A stretch of DNA of 64,000 nt from Bin87 sp964502995. Lineage in GTDB: Bacteria; Chloroflexota; Dehalococcoidia; Lucifugimonadales; UBA3495. Of this stretch, positions 24,983-33,819 are shown piece by piece (within the stretch, counting starts at the first letter, position 1; each line of letters begins with the position of its first letter). The DNA is taken from contig CAZCZB010000008.1 of the NCBI GenBank assembly GCA_964502995.1, positions 1 to 64,000 of the forward strand. Reading direction: 5' to 3'. Both the position numbers and the translations under genes were made by a program. The notes beneath the pieces are model-generated. The model was given only the letters and a program-made list of their open reading frames with translations. It ran no database searches and was not told where the DNA came from.

Positions 24983-27130
24983 CTAACGCTCCGTTGTTGC
25001 CTGGGTGTGATCGGGTGTGGCATCTGCGAGATCGATACGGACGGCGCAGACCTTGAACTCGGGCATCCGGCTGGTGGGATCCAGGGCCGCGTTGGTCAGA
25101 CGGTTGGCCGCCTGCCGGCCTCCCCAGTGGAAGGGCACAAACACCGTGTCCTCCCGAATCTCCCGGGTCGCCCGCAGCCGGAATTCGGCCCGTCCCCGGC
25201 GGGTGCTGAGGCGAACCATCTGACCGTCCCGCAGTCCGTAGCGACCCGCGGTGGAGGGGTGAACCTCCGCCAGCGGTTCGGGGTTGATCTCCAACAGTTC
25301 CGCGATTCGCCGGGTCTGGTTGCCGGACTGGTATTGCGAAAGATTCCGCCCGGTCGTCAGGAACAGCGGATATTCCTCGTCCGGCGACTCGTCGGGTTCC
25401 TGGTGCCGCACCGGAAACATCCGCGCCTTTCCGCTGGCCGTGGGGAAACCGTCCGCGAACAGGCGGGGCGTGCCCGGGTGTTCAACGCTCGGGCAGGGCC
25501 AGAATACGCCGTGGTTGGCGTCGATCTTTGCGTAGGAGATGCCGGAGTAATCGGCGGGTCCGCCCGCCGACGCCCGGCCCAATTCCCGGAAAATATCCTC
25601 GATGCCGCCGTACTCGAAACAACTTCCTCTGCCCAACCGGCACGCCAGTTCGCAGATCACCGCCACATCGTCCATGACGCCGGCCGGTGGCTGGCAGGCC
25701 CTGCGCCGGCGGATCACCCGTCCCTCCAGGTTGGTCATGGTGCCCTCCTCCTCGGCCCATTGGGCGGACGGCAGCACCACGTCGGCCATTGCCGCGGTTT
25801 CGGACAGGAAGAAATCCGATACCGCAAGAAAATCCAGCGACTCGAGCCTGGCTGCCACGTTGCCCAGGTGCGGCGCGGATACGGCCACGTTGGAACCGAT
25901 GACCAGCAGGGCCCGAACGCCGTCATCCTGCCCCAACGAGTCCAGCAGTTCGTAGGCGGATTTGCCGGGGCCGGGCAGCGACGCTTCGTCCACTCCCCAA
26001 ACGCCGGCGACGTGTCGGCGGGCCGCGGGATCATCAATGCGACGATAGCCGGGCAGTTGGTCTGCTTTCTGGCCGTGTTCCCGGCCTCCCTGGCCGTTGC
26101 CCTGGCCGGTTATGCACCCATATCCGCTGTTGGCCTTGCCCACCAGTCCCAGCGCCAACGCCAGGTTGATGCAGGCCGAAACATTGTTGACGCCCTGGGA
26201 CTGCTGCTCGGCCCCGCGCCCGGTCAGGATCATGGCTGAATCCGCGTTGCCCAGCAGGTGGGCCGCCCGGGTCAGTTCGGCCTCGGCCACGCCGGTGATG
26301 CGTTCCACCCGCTCCGGCCAGTACGTCGCCACCGCAGCCCGCACCCGGTCGAAGCCTTCGGTGCGCTCCGCCAGGTATTCGGCGTCAACCATCCGGTCGC
26401 GAATCAGGATATGCAGCAGACCGTTCGCCAGCGCGGCATCGGTTCCCGGCATCAACGGCAGGTACAGCGTCGCCCGCTGAGCGGTGGGAGTGAGTCTCGG
26501 GTCCGCCACAATCAGTTGGCCGCCGTTGGCGCGTTGGGCGTCAAAATACTGCATCAGGGGCGGCATGGTTTCCGCCGGGTTGTCGCCCACAATCAGAATC
26601 GTTTCGGCGCCGGCTATGTCTTCCACCGGAAAGGGCAGGCCCCGGTCAATCCCCAGCGACCTGATCCCCGCCGCCGCCGCCGATGACATGCAGAACCGGC
26701 CGTTGTAATCGATGTTTGCCGTTTGCAGCGCCACCCGCGCAAACTTGCCCAGCAGGTAGCTTTTCTCGTTGGTCAGCGACCCGCCGCCGAAAATGCCCAC
26801 CGCGTCATTGCCGTGGCGTGTCTGCGCTCGCTCAATGGCCGATGCCGTCAGCGCCAGCGCCTCTTCCCAGGAGCAGGGTTTCAGGTTGCCGTCGGCGTCC
26901 CGCGCCAGCGGTGTGGTCAGACGATCGGGGTGGCTCAGGGCGGCGCCTGCCGTCCACCCCTTGACGCACAGCGCGCCCCGGTTCACCGGAAACTGCCCAT
27001 CGCCGGCGATTTCCGGATGGCCCAGCGCATCTTGGGACAGGGTCATGCCGCATTGCAGCGCGCAGTAGGGGCAATGGGTGGCCGTGCGCCGGAGCGACGG
27101 TGTCTGCGGTGTATTGGAATCGCTGTTCAA
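24983..27130 (-). CDS. nasA: Assimilatory nitrate reductase catalytic subunit
   Basis: 715 residues, molybdopterin oxidoreductase of the cytoplasmic NasA/NarB type. N-terminal [4Fe-4S] site CPYCALQCGM with a fourth Cys in NRGALCVKGW; bis-MGD domain with NIDYNGRFCMSSAAAA (Mo ligand Cys region), IVGDNPAETMPPL and GCITGQGNGQGGREHGQKAD; C-terminal molybdopterin dinucleotide-binding domain with LTTGRNLSQYQSGNQTRR. No Tat signal. The size matches ferredoxin-type enzymes. The start appears to be TTG 27130, with AGAGG nine bases upstream lying in the 3' arm of a stable stem-loop. First gene of the nas cluster; mobA, needed for its cofactor, is divergent. Confidence 0.93.
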   Translation of the reverse strand: MNSDSNTPQTPSLRRTATHCPYCALQCGMTLSQDALGHPEIAGDGQFPVNRGALCVKGWTAGAALSHPDRLTTPLARDADGNLKPCSWEEALALTASAIERAQTRHGNDAVGIFGGGSLTNEKSYLLGKFARVALQTANIDYNGRFCMSSAAAAGIRSLGIDRGLPFPVEDIAGAETILIVGDNPAETMPPLMQYFDAQRANGGQLIVADPRLTPTAQRATLYLPLMPGTDAALANGLLHILIRDRMVDAEYLAERTEGFDRVRAAVATYWPERVERITGVAEAELTRAAHLLGNADSAMILTGRGAEQQSQGVNNVSACINLALALGLVGKANSGYGCITGQGNGQGGREHGQKADQLPGYRRIDDPAARRHVAGVWGVDEASLPGPGKSAYELLDSLGQDDGVRALLVIGSNVAVSAPHLGNVAARLESLDFLAVSDFFLSETAAMADVVLPSAQWAEEEGTMTNLEGRVIRRRRACQPPAGVMDDVAVICELACRLGRGSCFEYGGIEDIFRELGRASAGGPADYSGISYAKIDANHGVFWPCPSVEHPGTPRLFADGFPTASGKARMFPVRHQEPDESPDEEYPLFLTTGRNLSQYQSGNQTRRIAELLEINPEPLAEVHPSTAGRYGLRDGQMVRLSTRRGRAEFRLRATREIREDTVFVPFHWGGRQAANRLTNAALDPTSRMPEFKVCAVRIDLADATPDHTQATTER

Positions 27131-27137
27131 GGTCGTT

Positions 27138-27174
27138 GGCCTCTAACATCATTCATTCAATGATGTTAGAGGCC
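27138..27174 (-). promoter_or_regulatory. 16-bp stem-loop over the nasA ribosome-binding site
   Basis: GGCCTCTAACATCATT (27138-27153) and its exact complement (27159-27174) around loop CATTC. On the minus-strand transcript the 3' arm contains AGAGG, the only Shine-Dalgarno candidate before the nasA start. It could repress translation or be the half-site palindrome of a regulator. Confidence 0.6.
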
Positions 27175-27308
27175 CTTTATTGCGCTCTCTTTTCGTAGGT
27201 GTAAAAGAAACGTGTCGGCCGCATTAACGCGAGATGAACTGACCATGATCTCGCTGTGAACTCAGAAACCTCGATTTTTGGGATCTCAAGCACTGCCTCA
27301 CAGGCCGG

Positions 27309-27360
27309 CAAGCCGCTCATGTTGAGCCTGCCGCAGGTCCGCCTGTGGCGGGTCGGACCA
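27309..27360. repeat. Degraded dispersed repeat with a micro-palindrome
   Basis: CAAGCCGCTCATGTTGAGCC resembles one arm of the 61-bp repeat at 609. It continues into GGTCCGCCTGTGGCGGGTC (27336-27354), the same palindrome type found in the dead transposases. Confidence 0.65.
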
Positions 27361-27518
27361 TGTAACTGTCCTTCGTCTGGCTGCCGGCACCGGCGGGCGT
27401 TCCGCACGACGGGCGGGTGCCTGGATCGATAATCGAACGGACCCGCCTCGGGTTCCGCGACCCACTCCCACGGGATAGGGTGGTATGGTTACGCGCAGCC
27501 GTCAACGATGGAACACCC

Positions 27519-28169
27519 ATGCAAGCCAGCGCCGCGTCTGACATCACCGCAATCGTTTTGGCCGGCGGCCGGAGCCGGCGATTCGGCCGGGACAAAGCTC
27601 TTGAGCCCATCGCCGGCGAACCCATGATCCGCCGCGTCATCCGCCGATCTGCCGAACCGGTTGACGCCTACGAAGTCATCGTGGTGGTATCCAGCCTGGA
27701 ACGCGCCGACGCGCTGCCTCTTGATCCGCAACACCGAACGGTCGCCGACCTGTTTCCCGGTCGCGGCCCCCTGGGAGGCATCTACACCGGGCTGCTCGCC
27801 GCACGCACCGGATGGGGCCTGGTGACCGCCTGCGATATGCCTCTCCTTTCCGCCCACTTGCTGCGGCACATGTCCAGGCTCCGCGAAAATGTGGATGTGA
27901 TCGTCCCGGTGGTTGACGGCCGGCCGGAGCCAACCCACGCCCTCTACTCGACGCGGTGCCTGCCAGCGATAAAGGAGTGTCTCCACGCGGGCGAACTGAA
28001 AATATCCGGCTTCTTCGACCGCGTCAGGGTTCGCCCCATCCTCGAAGACGAGATCAGGCGATTCGACCCCGCGCTGTCGAGCTTCCTCAATGTCAATCGC
28101 CCGGAGGATCTGGCGCGGATTCTGGATAGCGAGGGCCCGCCCTCACCAACCGACGCAAGGGAGGGATGA
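27519..28169 (+). CDS. mobA: Molybdenum cofactor guanylyltransferase
   Basis: 216 residues, nucleotidyltransferase fold. The signature IVLAGGRSRRFGRDKALEPI is at the N-terminus; LFPGRGPLGGIYTGL and the metal-binding VTACDMPLLS follow. Links GMP to molybdopterin to give MGD, required by the divergent nitrate reductase. ATG 27519 chosen; the preceding GATGGA is a weak site, and in-frame GTG/ATG codons upstream remain possible. Divergent from nasA across ~390 bases that contain the stem-loop and a repeat. Confidence 0.9.
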   Translation: MQASAASDITAIVLAGGRSRRFGRDKALEPIAGEPMIRRVIRRSAEPVDAYEVIVVVSSLERADALPLDPQHRTVADLFPGRGPLGGIYTGLLAARTGWGLVTACDMPLLSAHLLRHMSRLRENVDVIVPVVDGRPEPTHALYSTRCLPAIKECLHAGELKISGFFDRVRVRPILEDEIRRFDPALSSFLNVNRPEDLARILDSEGPPSPTDAREG

Positions 28170-28265
28170 CGCCGGCGCCCCGTTCCGGCAGGGCGCGGCC
28201 GAGCCCCGAGGTTGCGGCCAACCATAGAAACTGCGTTACCGGCCGTCCGGTCGGAATTCAGGTTG

Positions 28266-29579
28266 TTATCCGGAGCGTGGCAATGGATGCTCAGGCTCCC
28301 GCGACCTGGGCGGCAGCGCGGTCAGCATCAGAGCCGAGCAGGCGCCATACACCACCAGCAGCGTCCACCACGCCGGCAGGTATGAACCCGTGAAATCGTG
28401 CAGGTATCCCACCAGCGGCGCGCCAACTCCCGCGCTCAGCAGGTTGATCAGCATGACGATGCCCCGTATCGTCCCAAGGAACGCCCGGCCGTAATAGGCC
28501 GCGAAAATATACGTGTGGACGATCATGCCGATGCCCACGGAACACCCGAACACGATGGTCGATGCGAACATGATCTGCGCCGACGACACGTAGATCATCA
28601 ACAGGATGGCCCCGATGAATCCGGAGAACGACACGGCGGCCAGGAACCGGATGGGCACGCGGTCGGCCAGCCATCCCGATACCAGCGCGAAGGCGGCGGC
28701 CCCGCCGGCATCGGCCGCAAACGACCACGACACCAGCAGCGGATCATAACCCCGCTCCACGAAGAACGGGATGCGGTGAAAACTGGCGCCGCCCTGCGCC
28801 ACCCCTGCCAACGCGAACACCGCCATCAGTTTCCACATCGTCGCGGTGCGGAAAGCCTGACGCACCGTCCACGCCGGCTCATCATCGGATGCGGTCGCTG
28901 ACCGGGGAGCCGATTCATCCGACGCCGGCGTGTCCGGCGGATCACCGTCAACCCGCAGGCCCATGTCCTCCGGTTGGCGACGCAGAAACAGCGCGGCCGA
29001 CGGCACTGAGATCAGCATGAATATCAGCGCCAGGATTTGCCACGCGCTCCGCCATCCGTAGCCGTCAATCAGCCATTGGGTCACCGGCAGAAACACGATC
29101 CCGCTGATGCCCAGGCCCGCCGTCGCCAGGGCCAGCGCTCGGCCCCGCTTTCGCACAAACCACTTCGCCACCGGCACCGACGTAACGATGCCGTTGGGCG
29201 CGGCCAGCCCCGACACTCCCACCAACGCGAACAGCACGATGAACTGCCACGCGTGGCTGCTGAACCCCACCAGGATCAGGCATCCTCCGATCATCAGCGC
29301 CGCCAGAGGGATGTACACCCGCGATCCATACCGGTCGATCAGCCAGCCGACCGCGAAGCTCAGCACGCCCGCCGACAGCCGCCGCGTCGTCTGCATCCAG
29401 CCGAACGTCGCCCGCGACAGCATCAGTTCCCGCTGCATCGGCAGCACGAACAGGCCGTAATTCAGCGTACCGGTCGCCATCGTGGAAAAGTTGATGGCGA
29501 ACATCGTCGCCACGATCACCCACCCGTAGAAAAAACGGCGCTGACCGGGCGCGCCATCGGTTTCAGTAACGGATGCCAT
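28266..29579 (-). CDS. MFS transporter, monocarboxylate/OFA-like
   Basis: 437 residues, 12 predicted membrane segments with a hydrophilic central loop near residues 205-240. FFYGWVIVATMFAINFSTMA at the N-terminus and LIDRYGSRVYIPLAALMIGG match the major facilitator superfamily, nearest the oxalate/formate or monocarboxylate antiporter group. Substrate not determinable. Start at 29579; no convincing Shine-Dalgarno. A 28-bp palindrome lies just upstream. Confidence 0.83.
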   Translation of the reverse strand: MASVTETDGAPGQRRFFYGWVIVATMFAINFSTMATGTLNYGLFVLPMQRELMLSRATFGWMQTTRRLSAGVLSFAVGWLIDRYGSRVYIPLAALMIGGCLILVGFSSHAWQFIVLFALVGVSGLAAPNGIVTSVPVAKWFVRKRGRALALATAGLGISGIVFLPVTQWLIDGYGWRSAWQILALIFMLISVPSAALFLRRQPEDMGLRVDGDPPDTPASDESAPRSATASDDEPAWTVRQAFRTATMWKLMAVFALAGVAQGGASFHRIPFFVERGYDPLLVSWSFAADAGGAAAFALVSGWLADRVPIRFLAAVSFSGFIGAILLMIYVSSAQIMFASTIVFGCSVGIGMIVHTYIFAAYYGRAFLGTIRGIVMLINLLSAGVGAPLVGYLHDFTGSYLPAWWTLLVVYGACSALMLTALPPRSREPEHPLPRSG

Positions 29580-29592
29580 ATTGAAAACGCAT

Positions 29593-29620
29593 GTAGGGGC
29601 GAATGATCATTCGCCCCTAC
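29593..29620. repeat. 28-bp perfect palindrome (GTAGGGGCGAATGA)
   Basis: GTAGGGGCGAATGA plus its exact complement, between the MFS start and the MBL gene stop. Same family as 6307, with a compensatory A/T change at the centre. Confidence 0.93.
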
Positions 29621-29658
29621 CCATTGCCCAACCGGCGCAATGCCAATGTCATGATTGG

Positions 29659-30495
29659 CTAGATGGCCTGCCAGTAACGCTTGCCCTGCAGCCGGACGAT
29701 CTTGCCGAATCCCGGCGCCGGCAGGTGTACCGCCGCCACGGGAATCCCCTCGCTCTCCAACCGGTCGAGCAACTCCTGCCGCGTGGCAATGGCCTGCTCC
29801 GGTATGATGTCGGCGCGGGAGGCCCAGTCGGTCTGCTGAATCTGCGCGGTGTTGTGCAGCACGTCGCCCAGGATCAAACCGCGCTCGCCGCCGGAGTTGA
29901 TCATGATGCTCATGTGTCCCGGCGTATGCCCCGGCGTCGGCAGCGTGGTCAGTTCGCCGGTGATGCTGAACTCGCCCTCCATCCACTCGACCAGCCCCAT
30001 GTCCGCGATGGGCCACACGCAATCCGGCGCGTTGGGGAACCGGTCGGGCTGCAGGGCAGGGTCGTGGCTCGCGTCAAAGTCAACCTTGCTGAAGTAGTAG
30101 CGAGCGTTGGGGAAGGTGGGCCGCAGCGTCCCGCCGTCATCGCGCACCGTGTTCCAGCCCACATGGTCGCGGTGCAGGTGGGTCATCACCACGGCGTCCA
30201 CGTCGTTGGCCGATACGCCGTTGCGTTCCATGTCGTCCAGCAGTTCGCCCCACGGAGTCTCCGGGGTCTCCTTTGCGCCCAGCCCGGTGTCGATGGCGAT
30301 GGTCTTGCCCTCCGAGCGCACCAGGAAACATGCCAGGTTAAAGCTAACCTTCTTGTCCGGGGTCAGGTGGTCGTGGAACGGCTCCCATTCCTCGGCGGGA
30401 ATGTGCGGAAAGAAGTTGCAGATGTCGAACTCAAGGAGTCCGTCGGAAAGGGAAGCGATCTCAACGTTCCCAATGGTAATCTTGCTCGCGGCCAT
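29659..30495 (-). CDS. MBL-fold metallohydrolase
   Basis: 278 residues. The metallo-beta-lactamase motif THLHRDHVGW gives the HxHxDH zinc site, followed by LPTPGHTPGHMSIM (His) and LILGDVLHN (Asp). The sequence resembles quorum-quenching lactonase/hydrolase-like members but substrate is not evident. ATG 30495 is chosen because GGAGGG precedes it; the upstream extension to 30597 reads through a dispersed repeat and is rejected. Possibly co-transcribed with the MFS gene. Confidence 0.88.
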   Translation of the reverse strand: MAASKITIGNVEIASLSDGLLEFDICNFFPHIPAEEWEPFHDHLTPDKKVSFNLACFLVRSEGKTIAIDTGLGAKETPETPWGELLDDMERNGVSANDVDAVVMTHLHRDHVGWNTVRDDGGTLRPTFPNARYYFSKVDFDASHDPALQPDRFPNAPDCVWPIADMGLVEWMEGEFSITGELTTLPTPGHTPGHMSIMINSGGERGLILGDVLHNTAQIQQTDWASRADIIPEQAIATRQELLDRLESEGIPVAAVHLPAPGFGKIVRLQGKRYWQAI

Positions 30496-30561
30496 GGTCC
30501 CTCCAAAATCCGTCGATTGCGCCATTCTACCACCCGATACCCTCCGCTTTCCTCCACGCAT

Positions 30562-30649
30562 CCGCTCATCCTGAGCTTGTCGAAGGAAGGGGTTCATGGT
30601 TCGACAGGCTCACCATGAGCGGACTACCGGCCAGTGTGGCAATAATCAA
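30562..30649. repeat. Dispersed inverted repeat, copy B with single minisatellite unit
   Basis: 30562-30622 matches 609-669 closely. It is followed by one 18-bp unit (GGACTACCGGCCAGTGTG) and GCAATAATCAAAAG, the same right flank that follows the 15-unit array at 955. Confidence 0.85.
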
Positions 30650-30744
30650 AAGACCTCGGGCGGATTGCCGGAGCGCTGGGACCCTTGTTTGTCCACGCGT
30701 CTCGACGTTGTAGAATACTCATCACACTACCTGCCGGAAAAGAC

Positions 30745-31242
30745 ATGGGAGCATATACCAACACACAACTGATGACCCGCCTTTTCGCCCTTGCCCTGGG
30801 CGTGCTGGGCGGCCTGTGCCAGACGGTCTGGTCGCAGGTGGTGGGTATGCGGTGCGGCGCGGCCAACGTGGGCGAGTACGTAATCCACACCGATTGCCTG
30901 GAATGGACCGAACTGTTCCTGCGGTTCCCTGAAACCGCATCGACCCAGATGGTGAGCCTGGTGCTGGCCTGCGCCATCGCCGGGTTCATCGCCGGCGCCG
31001 GGGGCATGTGGCGGCCGCGTTGGGCGGTTCTGCTGTTTCTCGCCCTGGCCGTCGCCAACCTTGCGCTTGTGGTGTACGCCAACGCCACCGGCGATCAGAA
31101 GGGCATCGCCGTCATCCTGTCGATCCTGTCGGTGCTGGCGCCGGCATTGGCTGGCGTCGCCCTCTGGCTGCGCGGCGAGTACCGGTCGCCCGCCGGTCGG
31201 CGGCCAAGGTCGGCCGGCCGGGTGGGTGACATTAGCCCATAG
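30745..31242 (+). CDS. Small integral membrane protein, unknown function
   Basis: 165 residues with about four hydrophobic segments: TRLFALALGVLGGLC, MVSLVLACAIAGFIAGAGGM, AVLLFLALAVANLALVVYA and VILSILSVLAPALAGVALWL. The C-terminus is Arg-rich and cytoplasmic by the positive-inside rule. No family recognised. Reading direction is the same as the DUF2851 gene that starts 48 bases later. Confidence 0.6.
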   Translation: MGAYTNTQLMTRLFALALGVLGGLCQTVWSQVVGMRCGAANVGEYVIHTDCLEWTELFLRFPETASTQMVSLVLACAIAGFIAGAGGMWRPRWAVLLFLALAVANLALVVYANATGDQKGIAVILSILSVLAPALAGVALWLRGEYRSPAGRRPRSAGRVGDISP

Positions 31243-31290
31243 ACGCCACGGGCCGGTCATGCGCAAAATCTGCGGCAGGAGGTCGCAGAT

Positions 31291-32562
31291 ATGTCCAGCC
31301 CGAATCCGGAAGATTCCAGTCGGCCGTCCCGTCAAGATCCCATAGCGCCCATCAGCGAGAAGCAGTTGGCTCGCCTCTGGCAGCGTCGGGCCGCCCGCCA
31401 TGAGGCGTTCCATGCCGAGGACGGGCGCAGCATCCGAGTGCTGTATCCCGGCCGGCCCGGAGTCACCGCCGGCCCCGATTTCCGAGATGCCCTCCTGGCG
31501 ATAGAAGGCCAGGGCATCGTGCAGGGAGACGTAGAAATTCACCTGCGCCAGCGGGACTGGAACGGCCACGGCCATCACCGCGACCCCAACTACAACGGTG
31601 TCGCGCTGCACGTCGCGTTGGATCCTGCGCCCGAGCCGTCCAGAACCCACAGCGGCGGCGCGCCTCCCGTGGTGAATCCGTCCGCCCTGCTGGTTCACAG
31701 CACTGACGGCCAGCCCGACACCGATACCCGGGACCGCCTCTGGAACATCCTGGGCGACCACGGCTTCCGTCGTCCCGGCAGTCCGAACGAGATGAAAGCG
31801 CTGTTGAACCGCGCCGGCGACCAGCGATTCCTGGCTCACAGCCGGCGGTTCCGGACCCTCTTGTCCCACCAACGGCCCGAGCAAACCCTGTGGGAATCGG
31901 TCTGCGACGCGCTGGGTTATCGCAACAACCGCCATCCCTTCCTGATGCTGGCGTCGGCGGCGCCTTTTGTAATGCTGGCGACGCACGCCGCTCGTATCCC
32001 CAATTCGCAACGAGAGGCGACCGTCCGGATCTGGCTGCTCAGGCTGTCCGGATTCGAAACCGGGCCGGTTCCCGCCAAGCTTGGCCCCCCGTTGGATGCG
32101 AGCGAGTGGAGGTTGTTTCGGGTCCGCCCGCCCAACCATCCGCGGCGTCGCATCGCGGGCGCGGCTGCCCTGGTGTGCCGGTTCGCTTCGGTGGGCCTGG
32201 TCGCCGGCCTGGAATCCCCGGTCGGCACCGGCCAGCCGGCGCGGTTAACCGCCTCCCTGGTGGTGGAGGACGCCGACGGCGCGACCGCTCCTGTCGGGCC
32301 GTCCCGAGCGCGGGACATCGCCGTGAACGTCATCCTGCCCTTTCTCCACGGCCACCGCACGTCGTCGGGACACACCGCCAAAGCCGGCGCTGCGTTCCAG
32401 ATGTATCGCGCCTTCGGACGGCTGACCGACAACGAAATTACCCGCGAAATGGCCGCCGCGCTCCAACCGCCGTCGTGGGGTCGCACCGCCGACAGCGCCC
32501 GCCGACAGCAGGGCCTGATCCACCTCCAACGCATCTTGTCCGGCGCATCCCCAGCAATGTAG
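31291..32562 (+). CDS. DUF2851 family protein
   Basis: 423 residues. The conserved DUF2851 block is clear: GPDFRDALLAIEGQGIVQGD, VEIHLRQRDWNGHGHHRDPN, YNGVALHVAL. Function of the family is unknown; members are mostly from Chloroflexota and Bacteroidota. The last sense codon, ATG, is followed by TAG belonging to the GTAGGGGCGGGTCT palindrome, so a dispersed repeat supplies the stop codon. Confidence 0.82.
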   Translation: MSSPNPEDSSRPSRQDPIAPISEKQLARLWQRRAARHEAFHAEDGRSIRVLYPGRPGVTAGPDFRDALLAIEGQGIVQGDVEIHLRQRDWNGHGHHRDPNYNGVALHVALDPAPEPSRTHSGGAPPVVNPSALLVHSTDGQPDTDTRDRLWNILGDHGFRRPGSPNEMKALLNRAGDQRFLAHSRRFRTLLSHQRPEQTLWESVCDALGYRNNRHPFLMLASAAPFVMLATHAARIPNSQREATVRIWLLRLSGFETGPVPAKLGPPLDASEWRLFRVRPPNHPRRRIAGAAALVCRFASVGLVAGLESPVGTGQPARLTASLVVEDADGATAPVGPSRARDIAVNVILPFLHGHRTSSGHTAKAGAAFQMYRAFGRLTDNEITREMAAALQPPSWGRTADSARRQQGLIHLQRILSGASPAM

Positions 32563-32587
32563 GGGCGGGTCTCAGACCCGCCCCTAC
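32559..32587. repeat. 29-bp palindrome (GTAGGGGCGGGTCT subtype) providing a stop codon
   Basis: GTAGGGGCGGGTCT, central C, then the exact complement. The TAG at 32560-32562 is the stop codon of the DUF2851 gene. Confidence 0.92.
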
Positions 32588-32686
32588 CTGATTAGAGCAA
32601 CCGCCCCGATCCCGTCCAACCGCGCGCATGGGACGCCGTCTGCGGGTTTGGGGTGTTTTGCGCGCCCCGGAAACATCTCCCAAAAC

Positions 32687-32715
32687 GTAGGGGCGGGTCT
32701 CAGACCCGCCCCTAC
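32687..32715. repeat. 29-bp palindrome (GTAGGGGCGGGTCT subtype), second copy
   Basis: Identical to 32559-32587, 128 bases away, just downstream of the minus-strand cupin stop at 32742. Confidence 0.92.
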
Positions 32716-32741
32716 CGGACTGTGCAACTGCGGCGAGTGCG

Positions 32742-33074
32742 CTACTTCAACGGCACCGCCAGCGAAACCCGCGGTTCCTCGCCCACGTTGCGGATGATGT
32801 GGCCGTGTCCGGTCAGGTCTTCGGCCACCAGGACGTCGCCGGGGCCAAACTGGCGCTTCTCCCCGCTGGCGACCTCGATCTCCGCGCCGCCCGACATGAA
32901 CACCACGTACTGGTGCCGGGGCGCCGTGTGATAGTCCTGCCACCATCCGGGAGGCCGCTGACCCACCGTGATGTCTCCGGGCCCCACGTCGTTGGCGATC
33001 TCGGCGAACTGGTCGGCGGTCAACTCCTGGAAGTGCGACTCGCCGTCGTCGCCGGCATAAATGCGTATGATCAT
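32742..33074 (-). CDS. Small cupin-domain protein (paralogue 2 of 4)
   Basis: 110 residues. MIIRIYAGDDGESHFQELTA head, then WWQDYHTAPRHQYVVFMSGG and GPGDVLVAEDLTGHGH. Start 33074 with GAGGGA upstream. Third gene of a three-cupin run on the minus strand. The head motif and cupin core match paralogues 1, 3 and 4; closest to 3 (shared DLTADQFAxIANxVGxGDI-type segment). Confidence 0.85.
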   Translation of the reverse strand: MIIRIYAGDDGESHFQELTADQFAEIANDVGPGDITVGQRPPGWWQDYHTAPRHQYVVFMSGGAEIEVASGEKRQFGPGDVLVAEDLTGHGHIIRNVGEEPRVSLAVPLK

Positions 33075-33089
33075 GTTTCCCTCACCCTT

Positions 33090-33431
33090 CTAATCGGCCA
33101 GCGGCACGGCCAACGACACCCGGTACTCGTCGCCGATGCTGCGGGCGATGTGGCCGTGGCCGGTCAGATCCTCCGCCACCAGCACGTCGCCGGGGAACAT
33201 GCGCACCGTGGTGCCGTCCGCCACCTCAAACTCCGCGATGCCGCTCATGTTAACCACGTACTGACGTCGGGGCGCGTTGTGGTAGTCCGAGAAACTGGGC
33301 GACTCGCGCCGGTTCACGATGATGTCGCCCTCGCCCACGTTGTTGGCGATGTCGGCAAACTGGTCGGCCGTCAGATCCTCAAAGTGGCTTTCGCCGTCGC
33401 TGCCGCTGTACACCCTTACGATCTGTCCCAT
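33090..33431 (-). CDS. Small cupin-domain protein (paralogue 3 of 4)
   Basis: 113 residues, beginning MGQIVRVYSGSDGESHFEDL, with SFSDYHNAPRRQYVVNMSGI and FPGDVLVAEDLTGHGH. AGGAGG lies before ATG 33431. Fifteen bases separate it from paralogue 2. Very similar in layout to its neighbour, indicating recent tandem duplication. Confidence 0.86.
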   Translation of the reverse strand: MGQIVRVYSGSDGESHFEDLTADQFADIANNVGEGDIIVNRRESPSFSDYHNAPRRQYVVNMSGIAEFEVADGTTVRMFPGDVLVAEDLTGHGHIARSIGDEYRVSLAVPLAD

Positions 33432-33480
33432 GTTGACCTCCTGTATTTTCGGTCTGTGCTGTCGAATGAATTGGGTACCG

Positions 33481-33819
33481 TCAGCCCGCCAGCGGAATCA
33501 CCGCCGTGAGGCTCGGCGCGTCTCCCACGACGCGAGTCGTGTGTCCCTGCCCGGTGGTGTCTTCCACGAGGCGCGCGTCGCCGGGCCCGTAACGGAAAGT
33601 CGTGCCGTCGCCCAGCCCGATCTCGATCTCGCCGCGCAGCGAGATGATGTACTGCCGTCGCGGCGCGGGATGCCAGTCGATGAAATGACCCGGCGGCCAC
33701 TCGCGGAATGAAATCGACTGCGTGGCCTGCGCCTCGCCAAGCTCCGGGTGGTCCGCCAGGCTGGTTTCCTCGATGTGCGACTGCCCGTCGTCGCCCGCGT
33801 AGAGTCGGTAAATTGCCAT
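33481..33819 (-). CDS. Small cupin-domain protein (paralogue 4 of 4)
   Basis: 112 residues, MAIYRLYAGDDGQSHIEETS head, HFIDWHPAPRRQYIISLRGE core and GPGDARLVEDTTGQGH. It is more like paralogue 1 at 6485 than its two neighbours (GEIEIGLGDGT segment). ATG 33819 with AGGTGA upstream; the extension to 33945 runs into non-conserved sequence. Heads the three-gene run. Confidence 0.85.
   Translation of the reverse strand: MAIYRLYAGDDGQSHIEETSLADHPELGEAQATQSISFREWPPGHFIDWHPAPRRQYIISLRGEIEIGLGDGTTFRYGPGDARLVEDTTGQGHTTRVVGDAPSLTAVIPLAG

Noticed and set aside
24848..26239. Plus-strand open frame antisense to nasA
   Set aside because: Overlaps the clear molybdopterin oxidoreductase; no start signal or homology features.
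29659..30597. Longer start (30597) for the MBL hydrolase
   Set aside because: The added 34 residues are encoded by the dispersed inverted repeat and are absent from the family; the ATG at 30495 has a good Shine-Dalgarno.
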